Positions 33,187 through 42,890 of a stretch of DNA of 64,000 bases are shown one piece after another. Positions within the stretch are counted from its first letter, which is position 1; each line of letters starts with the position of its first letter. Under the pieces are notes generated by a model. That model saw nothing but the letters and a program-made list of their open reading frames with translations. It ran no database searches and was not told where the DNA came from. The stretch is from Xylogone sp. PMI_703. Its lineage: Eukaryota > Ascomycota > Leotiomycetes. Made by a program: the position numbers and the translations under genes. The DNA lies in NCBI GenBank assembly GCA_021399445.1, contig JAJTUQ010000002.1:4402001-4466000 (forward strand), in the 5' to 3' direction.

Positions 33187-34271
33187 ATGAGTTTCGGTAT
33201 CAGTATTGGCGACTTTGTTGCTGTCACGTCTTTGGCTTGGAACATCTACAACTCATGCAGGGATTCACCCGGTGAATTCAAGATCATTAGTGATGAGGTT
33301 GAGTCGTTACACATCATTCTTGAAAACAGTTCTAAACACATTCTACAATATGGAATAGATATAAATAAAGAGACAGAACTTAATCGCTTAATAGCTGGAT
33401 GTCATGCCGTTCTCAATGACATTCAGAAGCTTCTTGGGAGGTACAGCAAACTTGGGGCAAAGAAGCGAAATATATGGCGGAGGATAAGGTGGGCTATTGA
33501 GGATATTTCCGGAGTTAAAAATCGTCTTACTTCTACCGTTACTTTACTTACAGCATTTAACAGCAGCTTAGTAAAGTGAGTTCGCGTTTCTTCTTGATAG
33601 CTCGCTGAAATGATAGTAATTAAAGGGCTTACCATTTTTCTAGCTCTTGTCAAGCTAGAATCGAGACGAAGCTTGATCAATTGATCAACATCACTGAGCA
33701 GCCTGGTGGAATTACTCTCCCCCCAACTCTAATTGATGAGGATGCCACTTCTAAGCTTTCTCCCCAACCGGCAAACGAATCCCAGATTCCTTTGCAAACA
33801 CTTCGGATCCCCGAAGATGCGGAACAAAAACAATCCCAGTCGATGCCCATTATTGTTGAATCATCTACACCAAAATATTTGGACGGTAGCATGACTCCGC
33901 CGATCCAACGGGTTGACTCTGGGATTGACATGAGCTATGACGAAGCGTCAACCGGAGTATCAGGCGCAGAACCGACTTCGCCTTGCATGGGACTGAAGCC
34001 TCTTCTCATCAATCCTGCTCAGGTAACAGCTAATATCGTGAAGCCTGAGCAAGGGGTAAAGCAAAGAATCACTAGTCTTTCAGAATGCATAATAAACCAA
34101 GGAGGATCGATGTATAGTTCTAATATTAAAAGCAAAGATGTTACTCAGGGTAACGAGCTTCAAATTTCATCACCTAAGCCTTTCCATCAGTATATACAAG
34201 AAGGCTCTGAGTTTCGAGGAATTATTCATGCAGAAGTCTCAGTTGTACAGGGCAATAGAGTGATGATATGA
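33187..34271 (+). CDS. HeLo-like domain protein with two C-terminal amyloid repeats
   Basis: Two exons (33187-33575, 33644-34271; intron GTGAGT..TAG, 68 nt) give 338 residues. Residues 1-130, starting MSFGISIGDFVAVTSLAW, match the helical N-terminal domain seen in HeLo-like and STAND-associated fungal proteins. A Pro/Ser-rich linker follows. The C-terminus holds two 24-residue repeats, R1 at 281-304 and R2 at 315-338, separated by 10 residues; each ends in a QGN turn. This is the layout of HET-S and HELLF: a membrane-active helical domain held off until the prion-type tail is folded by an NLR template. Cell-death function is inferred from layout and from the neighbouring NLR, whose R0 matches R1/R2. 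No stop or frameshift is present, so it looks functional. Confidence 0.85.
34095..34166 (+). other. Amyloid repeat R1
   Basis: Begins NQGGSMYSSNIKSKDVTQGN. It keeps 14 residues between the first glycine block and QGN, as in R0 and R2. Confidence 0.8.
34197..34268 (+). other. Amyloid repeat R2, at the extreme C-terminus
   Basis: Begins QEGSEFRGIIHAEVSVVQGN and ends four residues later at the stop. Alternation of hydrophobic and polar residues fits a beta-solenoid rung. Confidence 0.8.
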
Positions 34272-34490
34272 AGTGTGAAATTAGGCCTTGAGCATGACTG
34301 TGTCTCCTACAATAGTATTTTTGATAACTCTTCGCCTAGGATCATTCTCGCTATCTTCTCTGCTATGCTTCATCTAGAATTCGTATAGCATTTCCATTAC
34401 TCATTCAAAGATGGCTCCAGATGAAACCAGCCTCATGGGAATAATAGGACAAACGCTTCAGAAAATCCAGTAGGAGCTTATTGGCAGGAA

Positions 34491-34566
34491 GCATATCAGT
34501 GTGATCCAACGTTTCAGAAATGCTCTCCCCCTAACATTTCTACCCAAGGGTAATAGAATCAAAATC
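34491..34566 (+). pseudogene. Degenerate amyloid-repeat fragment
   Basis: The DNA resembles the R2 coding segment: CATATCAGTGTGATCCAACG at the start and CAAGGGTAATAGAATCAAAA at the end, the latter equivalent to the QGN-R-I-K end of a repeat but with a one-base shift. A stop codon occurs just upstream (about 34470). No intact gene surrounds it. Probably a decayed repeat copy from a further duplication; chance similarity cannot be excluded. Confidence 0.35.
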
Positions 34567-34979
34567 ATGTTCCATCACGTAATATTGTTTGGTTATGGTG
34601 AATCTATTTCCTCGCGGCTCTCATGACTTGGGATATTCCACAAAATTTGAACATACACAGCCTTACAGCTGACGAAATGAAACTGCCACGACAGCGCTGG
34701 CCAAGCTGTCAATCTGCGAGTGATAGCCTCTCACTATGATCATTTATCTCCCACGTGTCCGCACTTCAGACTACCAAGAGCGTTTCCAATAAAAGCAAGG
34801 CCGATTACTGACACGTCCATAGATCTCATTTGTTCCTGCCTAGATCATGTTACACAACATACCTACGACAGCGACAGCAGATAATGACAAGCAGCATATC
34901 TTGCGGTATACGATATGAGGGCGAACACGTTTGTATCAAGACTTGCAGTATAATTTCAAATTGCGTTCTTTATGTTGAT

Positions 34980-35489
34980 ATACTTAAAGCGAAGGTCTCT
35001 CTAATGATATTTCCCATTTCTCAAATCTCCAAGTTCATATCAACACATTCTTTTATAATAATATGGTAAGGTCCTTCTCCTTATATTAGTTAATCCAAAC
35101 CCTTTCTAATATTATCTTCTCAGTCACAAACAAACCATCTCGACCGCCTAGCAAGAGACAGCATGAAGTAAACACCATCAAGTACAATTTTTATTACGAA
35201 AGCCTGACAATAAAAACACAGAGCCTCATCAATCCCCAAACCATCAGATATAACCTCCCAGAAAACAACAACTCGAGCCAGACTGGAAGCATTGCTTCCC
35301 AAGAGAGTCGGAGTCGTCACCCAAGAAGGCTCCAATTTCAAATCATCCGTGAAGGGCATCTCAATCAGTCAAGGAAACGAAGCGGAGATCACCTCGGTGA
35401 TATCTGAGTTCACACAGAAAGGGTCTGATTTTGAGGGACATGTCGAGGCGACGGCGTCGGTGATGCAGGGGAATCGGATTAAGTTTTAG
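34980..35489 (+). pseudogene. Decayed paralogue of the HeLo-like/amyloid effector
   Basis: The 3' end encodes two clear repeats: 35319-35390 (TQEGSNFKSSVKGISISQGN) and 35412-35486 (TQKGSDFEGHVEATASVMQG then N). Upstream, an intron-like interval 35066-35123 (GTAAGG..CAG) sits where the functional gene has its intron. It is followed by SQTNHLDRLARDSMK, resembling the effector exon 2 start, and then an in-frame stop. A linker block SLINPQTIRYNLPENN, like LLINPAQVTANIVKPEQ in the effector, lies in a different frame. At least two frameshifts therefore separate the parts, and no ATG opens the repeat frame. The first repeat is one residue short. A recent loss, or a short form made by unusual splicing, are the alternatives. 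Confidence 0.65.
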
Positions 35490-36654
35490 AGGACTTATGG
35501 AGTATACGGGATTTGGACATTTTAACGGGTTTTTTATGGTTAAGGGGGTTTGGTATGGGCGATTATGGTGTTTTAAAGGCGGGTAGAAAATAGAATTTGG
35601 ATTTCTCACGTGCTGTTTTCCTATGAGAACTAGTCTGAGATCGGTGTTCATCTAGTTGTGAGACCTTAAGAATTTGCTCCAGTTGCTCTGTTCAAGGTGA
35701 TTAATGCAGGGGAGTCTGGTCTTCTCTAATATCATTCATGTCTGGATTTCCCGGAAGACTCACATGAAGTTGATATACCATATGGAAGCACTTGGGGGAA
35801 CCTTGGACACCTACCAAATGCAACAATCCTAGCGAAGAGTATGGTCCATCAGACCTCAGAAATAACACAAGTCCACAAGTCACAAAATACACACGCAGGC
35901 TTCCAAGTATGTATATATGAACCCATTGAATTCTCAAATCTGCAGCTCAAAGTCTACTTCTCATCTCGAAACACGTCTTGATCTCATCTAAGGAGGAATA
36001 AAACCACGAGAAAGAGAAAACTTCCCAGATTGAGCCAAAAAGGGTACACCATAAAGGGACCCAATAAACCATTACTCACAAAAACCCAATCCATAAAAAA
36101 GAGGCCTCTCCCGCTTCATTTCCATCCTCCAAGTTCACACATACAGAATATTCGCACATACATCCTCCCCTCGTCTCTCGCATGAAGCAATGATAATGAC
36201 GGTCTAAGAAATCAAAAAGAAAACAAAAAAGGTAAAAACGAAGGGCATAAGAAGTATCTTGTTCTGATTCGTGTGGCTCATTTGTAGCAAATTATCCGAG
36301 CGTCTTGTAGGAACGAACAAAAAAGGAGTAACAAGAATAGCTGCGCCAAAGCGCCGCAACACCGTGTGGTGCACCGAGGCAAAAGAGAAGAAATGGATGT
36401 GGTATCTCATAAAGGGGGTTACATTGCTGTTGAGAACGATCTCTCCTCCATTCAGACATTCTCCATCTCATGTCATAGGAATAACGTCGTTGGGCAAAAA
36501 GTAGAAAAAAAGAATACAAGTCTCGAATCGAAAAAAAGGTGCCAAGTGTCGAAGATTGAATAATCATAAAAGGGAAGTCCTTCCTCACTTCCCCAATAAC
36601 AGCCTCCGCAAAACGTGAAAAGGGGTATAAGAACAAAGCAACAACCAAAACCAT
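35490..36654. other. Intergenic region
   Basis: Space between the decayed effector copy and the kinesin 3' end. The last few hundred bases probably form the kinesin 3' UTR. No gene was recognised. Confidence 0.6.
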
Positions 36655-39600
36655 CTAGAAACAATTCAGACTGCCCTTCTTCTTTTTCTTGTTGATGGCA
36701 TTCATCCGCTCCTCCAAATGCGCCCTGGCAATCTCAGCATCTCTACGCTTCTTCCTCTCTTCCTCAACTTGCTGCATGCTCCACCGACTCTCCTTCTCAG
36801 CATCGTTATTCTTCTCCTTCTCCTTCAGATCCTTCAACTCTTGCTCCAGATCAGTAGCCCGACGGCGCCATGCATCACAGTCTGCCTTGACCTTATTGGA
36901 CTGTCGTTCCAGATCTGTAAGTGCTTCTTCGAGGGTAGATGTAAGTTGTTTCTCTGCCTGGAGATGCTTCTCGATGGTCCGGATGCGGGCTTCTTGGTCT
37001 TCTTGGATTTGAGCCAAGGCAATATCCTTGGAAGTGGGGCGGTTGCCGGGAGGAGGAGATATGGTGCCGTTGGCTCCTGAAGGAATAGGGGGAAGAGGAA
37101 TTGCGGGTGGTGGAGATGGGAGAGAAGTGACTGAGGCGGTCTTGTGTAGAGTAGTGCCTCCAGTGACCGAGTTGGATCGATGAGTTCCAACTGCTGTAGA
37201 TTCCATGGCTTCCATCTTGGCCTAATTCACGTTAATAAAATACATTTGAGAATAGTGTGCCCAGTGGATGTACTTACCTGGAGAGCAGCATAATCTTCTT
37301 TGATGGTGGTCAATTCGGCTTGTAGGGCAATTTGACGAGCATTTGCTTCCTCCAACTGTGCGTTGCGCTCAGTCTGGAGTGTAGAGAGACGGTTGTTGGT
37401 GGCCTGGTGCTGATCAAAGTTGGTAGCCAACTGATCTTCAAGCTCTTCAACCAAGCGAGAGTTCTTCTTGTTCTTAGTCTCGAGATCATGCATTTCCTTC
37501 TTGACAGCAGCAAGCTGTTCGGAGATGGTAGCATGTTCAGCCTTGATTCGTGTTCCTTCCTCAGTCTCAAGGAGAAGGGCGGCGACTTCAGTTTTTGCAG
37601 TTTCCAGATCTTTCATGACACTATCGTTGATTGTTGAGAGATCAACCACATGTTTCTCTAACTCGCTGCTCTTTTGTTGTTCAACGAATAGAGCCTTATG
37701 GGCTTCGATCAAGTCCCTTACTCTGTCGTGTAATGTCTCAAGACTAACTTCTACACCAAGGGCAGAAGCAATCTCGGAAGCAACCTTGGTAAGGTGCTCG
37801 CGAGCCTCATCGAGGTCTGCTTCGAGACTATCGATATCTTCCTGGTATTGAGCTGTGAGCGCTGCAAATCTGGCTTCATGCTCAGAGTGAGATGTAGCTT
37901 GAATTTCTTCAATTTGCTTAGTATGAGTAGCATGAAGGAGGCTGAGGCCATCTTGGTGAGCCTTAACAATCTCAGCAATTTGTTGCTCGAGCGAGGAAAC
38001 AAGTTGTTTGTGGGTTTCAATCTCAGTGGCTGCTCGGTCACGCTCAACGACAATAGCGTCTCTGTCGGCACTGATGAAGTCTCTTTGAGAAGTGGCTTGG
38101 TCTCTTTCACTAGCAATAGCATCCTTCTCAGTAGCAAGAGCATCTCGTTCTGCGATAGCTACATCTCTTTCCGAAAGAAGAGCATTTCTCTCAGTAGTAA
38201 GGACATCTCTTTGAGAAGTAAGAGCATTTCTCTCAGAAACGAGTGCGTCCCGTTCAGCAACAGCAGCATCTCTAGCCGCAATGGCTTCGTCCCTCTCAGC
38301 AGCGGCTGCATCTCTCTCGGCGACAAGGGATTCTCTCTCAGAACTGAGAGTATCCCTGTGAGAAAGTGCGGTATCTCTATCCGCTACTGCAGCGTCTCGC
38401 TCCCTTGAGGCTGTGTCCCTTGCAGCAGTGGCTTGATCAAGTTGCTCCTGAGCAGTAGCATGCGATTGCTCAAGCTCGGCAACACGTGCTGTATGAGTGG
38501 CAACAGCAGCCTTTTGTTCCCTAATCTCCTTCTGGAGGTCGCGAAGGATGTCATTGGTGGTGTCATCCTGGGCTCTGGATTGGGCATTGGCGACGGACAA
38601 CTGCTGTTCTAGTTCAACGATGGTGGATGATAGCTGTTCTTCTGAGGCCTTCTTCGACTTCAGTGCATCCTCATGCTTGCTTTCCCAGCTCTTCAGCTCA
38701 GCCTCTAATTCTTCAACCTTCTTGCTCTGTACACCCATCTGCTCTTCCGAAGCTTGCACCGATGCCAACGCTGCTTCGTGCTTGCCCTCCCAGCTGGCTA
38801 GGCTGGCTTCTAACTCTTCCAGCTTCTTGTTCTTCTCGCGCAACTCCTCCTCTTTCTCTTCGAGAATCTTAGGGTCAATAGCTGCAGCAGCTTGAGCTTC
38901 TACGGAGGCACGCAAAGCTTCAACTTGCTCAAGAAGTTCTTTCTCCCGAGAGGCAATCTGCTCCTGGAGGATCTTAATTTGGTTCTCGCTTTGAACCAGT
39001 TGATCCTGCATGGTTGAGACTACTGATATGTCCATTGGCGAGGACTTCATGCTTGATCGCTCACGAGTAAGACCAGAAATGATTGTCATCTTCGTCTCCA
39101 TCTCCTTCTTGACAGCGCTGATATCAGCCTCAAGTTCCTGTACTCGCTCAGATCGGGCATGGAGTTCGTGCATAGCAGTGTTCAAGTTTAGTTCGAAGTT
39201 AGCCATGATATCTGGCTGATCTTCAAAGCTCTCAGCAGCAATATTCCTCAAAGTAGCAAATGACCGATGGGCACGATCAATGATCATGACATTCTGGCTT
39301 GACTTGCGGCGAATGACAGGTGTACCGGATCGCGGTGAACCGGAGTCGTTACTCATGTTCATCTTAGCTTTGGATACCTCAGTCTTCAATTCCTCAACCA
39401 GATCAAGCGCCTCCACGTGCTGCTCCTCCAGCTGAGCATACTTCTCTGCCAATTCTCGTTGTGCCTCTTCTTTCTCAGCGGCTAGTAGTCGCAGGCTCTC
39501 GATTTCTTGAGCGAGAGCCTCGTCGTTAGCTGTGATCGATGTGTTTCCATTAGTGATCACCTCTTCATCCTTGGACTCTAGTTTCTTCATGGTAGCTTCC

Positions 39601-42600
39601 CGTTCAGATTGTTGTTCTATCAATGTAGAGGGTAGCTCCCCAGCCGAGGACAATTCCGATAAGAGCGATCGCGAGGATGTAAATTGCCCTCCGGCATCCT
39701 TTAGATCCGCCACCCTCGCGTCTACTAAAAACGAAGCAGGCCTTGTCGCGGGTGTTGAGACAGATGGAAGGGAGTCACGGTTGCCAGAGTATCGGGCCTC
39801 ATCAACAGCGTCTTGAAGCTCTGCTAGAGTACGAAGAGCCTCTTCATACTTCGCAGCGAGCAAGTCATACTCGTTGACAGTGGTCTCGTGCTCAACCTTG
39901 AGATCAAACAACTCTTGCGTCACGTTCTCAAGCTTGTCTTCGATGAATTTCGACTGGGATGTGCTGTGGCTGGGATACTCGTTGTCAGTAGGCGCAGGAG
40001 GCAACTCTTTCTCAGACATAGAGGCGGGCATATCCGTCTCTCCATGGTCCTCGATCTCTTCTTCCTGTTCCTTCTCGTGTACCTCTTCTACAATTTCATC
40101 AATTGGCTCCCCATTATCCCTAGGCCCCTGAGATGCTGTTCGTGCCAGGCTGATTGGCCGAGAGTGCTCGTCACTATCCTCATCTTCCGTCTCGAGAATA
40201 GTATCCTTTCGACTTCTCCTGCTAGCAAGGCTCTGATGTCGAGAATGTGGTCCATGTCTGCCGTTCGTGAATGGCTCTGGAGACATGGTCTTCTCCGTCT
40301 CGGTAGGCTTGCTCTCCTGCTGGATATGGTCAAGTTCGTATAAGAGATTATCAAGCTTTCCAAGGCTTCTCTGCCGTTCAACAACATGCTCGAGACGCTC
40401 AATCTCACGCTGCATAAGCTCAGCATCCTGGTCTGCCTCAGCGAGACGCTCTTCTAGGGTAGAAATATAATCTTCGCAGGCTGCTTCGTTCTCACGTACA
40501 CGGGCGATTTCTTTTCTAAGCTCTACGACGATAGCAGAGTTCTTCTCTTCACCCGAGGTGTGTCCGTCGAGTCTGGCTTCAAGGTCATGGAGATAATTCT
40601 CAGTACTGCTTTCCCTATCCATCATCTTCTGGAGGCGAGACTGCAGCTGCTGGTTGACTGTTTCCACGTAGGCACACTTGGTTTCCTTCTCGAGGAGAGC
40701 AGTCTCCGTGGCAGATAGCGACGATCTGGTATTCGAGAGAGATTGCTCCAAACTCTGGATCGTCTTCTCGTACTCGAGTACGACTTGCTCAACCGCCTCG
40801 GCGAAGGAATTGGATCTCTTGAGTCGCTCAGTAGCGCTGTCGCCCAGCGTCTCCTCAAGTGCATGGTTATCTGCTTCCTCATCTCGAGCCCTGGCCATCT
40901 CAGCAATGAGCTTTGCGTGTCGTTGACTGAGAGCAGTATAGTTCTCCTGGAAATCGAGCAATTGATTCTGGAGCTCGATCTCACGCTCGTTCTGGCGTTC
41001 TGCCTTCTCCGCAGTTGAGTGAGTCCGACGATCGTCACCGTGTTCCGTGCTTCGGATCTGTTCTCGAAGGAAGGCAACTTCGGCCTTGAGACGTTCGATG
41101 AGGGCGTTTTTATCACTGTCATCATTCACTTGTTGAATCCTAGGCTTGCTCTGAATTGCACGTGCACGCTGTGCATATTGGACCGTGTTCAATGTCTCAC
41201 TCATATGGAATTCAGCGGGTGTAACACAAGCGATCATGTACGTGATAGCATTGCCTCCGAGCGAATCCTGAAGCAAACGGGTGAGTTTGGAGTCTCGATA
41301 TGAGACGTGGGCTCCTGCTTGTCGGGAAGATAGCTGGGAGATAACCTTTCCCAAGCTAGCAAGACCGGCGTTGATAGAAATACCCTCTTTGGCTCGCTCT
41401 CCCTGTGCACCTGTGTTTTTTAACCTTTCACTACCAGCCAAATCAACGAAGTGAAGTTTGCTGTCAATGGTGACCATAGCCTCAGCGCCGGACATGGCTT
41501 CCAGAGGCACGGAGAAGCGTTTTTCGGCCTTGCCTGTGGTCTGATACTTGTTCTTACGTTGAACAAGGTTAAGACTAAAGACGGCATGGGAACGAGAGGA
41601 CTTGGCATTGATAGCGGTCGAGTCGGTCTGTCGGATTGTAGATCCAAAGTTCAGTGCGTTCATCAGATCTTCAACACAGTTGATTTCAACGGAATGTAGA
41701 TTAGTAAGGAGAATGTGGCCCTTGGTGTCTTCTCGAATCGTAACCTGGCCCCGCTCATGGAGCGGGATGTGGTCCGGAATGAGTAGATCGCGTAATTGTT
41801 CATTATAGATTTCCACGTAGGTCGCCTTCAGTGTCCAATTCTTGTCCGATGGTCTGCTTGCCAGGTTCGGTGTCGTTGCGTACTTCAAGGGGGTACGGAG
41901 GCCTGACATTGAACCCCGATTACCACTCGATTTTCCGCCGTCCAATTTCTCGAAAAGGGCCGTCGCAGCACGTGGAATGACACCTAGGCCACGCGGGAAA
42001 TGTTAGTTGCATTGCTTCCTGGGTGCTCAGATGTTACACTGCCGCTGAGTGATTTCGGCCACCGGACAGAGACAGCATAAGGCAAATTGAGAGGTAGAAG
42101 AAAGAGAAAGAGAAAGGATAGCAAAGATAAAACATACCCATGGCTTCCATGTTGTGTTGATCAAGTGGGCCAGATGTACCCATTGTGTATGACTTTCCGG
42201 CACCTGACTGACCGTAGGCCAGCAGTGATACATTGTAGCCCTGCACGAAAGCCGTTGTACTCTCTTCCAAGTACTCCCAGATGCCTGCTTGGCCCACATC
42301 TTCACTGAAAACTCGGTCAAAGACAAAGAGCTTTTTGCCCTGGGGCGAATCGATCGTCAAACTGGTCGGCGATGTGACCTGAACGATAGCCCGTTGGAAT
42401 CGCTGAGGAATGAGTTCGTAGCCCGGATCCGTCGGTCTCAAAGGAGGTCGTACACGAATAGCTGCGCGAACATGCTGTTAGTAAGAAAAATGAAAATTGA
42501 AGTACTCATGTGGAATGTTTGAATTGAAACATGAGAGATATCGTGGTCAGATTGGGCAGATGATGGGCGAATAATACAATGCCCGATGCCCGATGCCCGA

Positions 42601-42890
42601 GAGAATATGCAAGATTGAAAAAGCGCAATGACATTGTTCTATCTCGGAAACAGGAGGCTCCAAGACACAAACAAGTATTAAACAAGTATTGCATGCGCCG
42701 TAACATATATATAAAAGGTATCGAACGTACCGACTTTGACCGAGGTCTTGCCATCTTCGTCTGAGGCTCGACTTCCACCACCTCCAACCTTACTGCTCAT
42801 GCTCATGCGGCTGGTGGTCCTGGCGGGGCGCATGATGGCGCTCATGGGTCGCGAGGGAACGGCCGCTGGCGAGCCAGGCGGAGAAGCCAT
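36655..42890 (-). CDS. Long coiled-coil kinesin motor (KIF4/kinesin-4-like)
   Basis: Four exons (42890-42731, 42461-42138, 41983-37278, 37221-36655) join in frame to 1,918 residues. The N-terminal motor shows AIRVRPPLRPTDPGYE, the P-loop AYGQSGAGKSYTMG, switch I NAKSSRSHAVF, switch II VDLAGSERLKNTG and neck-side motif YRDSKLTRLLQDSLGGNA. A very long coiled coil follows, including a stretch rich in seven-residue ERDxxxx units (about 38000-38420). The tail ends KKKKKGSLNCF. The N-terminal motor and size fit plus-end kinesins of the KIF4/KIF21 group. Subfamily is an inference. The start ATG 42890 precedes a Ser/Pro-rich leader; the frame extends upstream without another ATG. Intron 1 (269 nt) and intron 2 (154 nt) are long for this genome and intron 1 contains a short ATGCCCG repeat. 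Confidence 0.88.
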
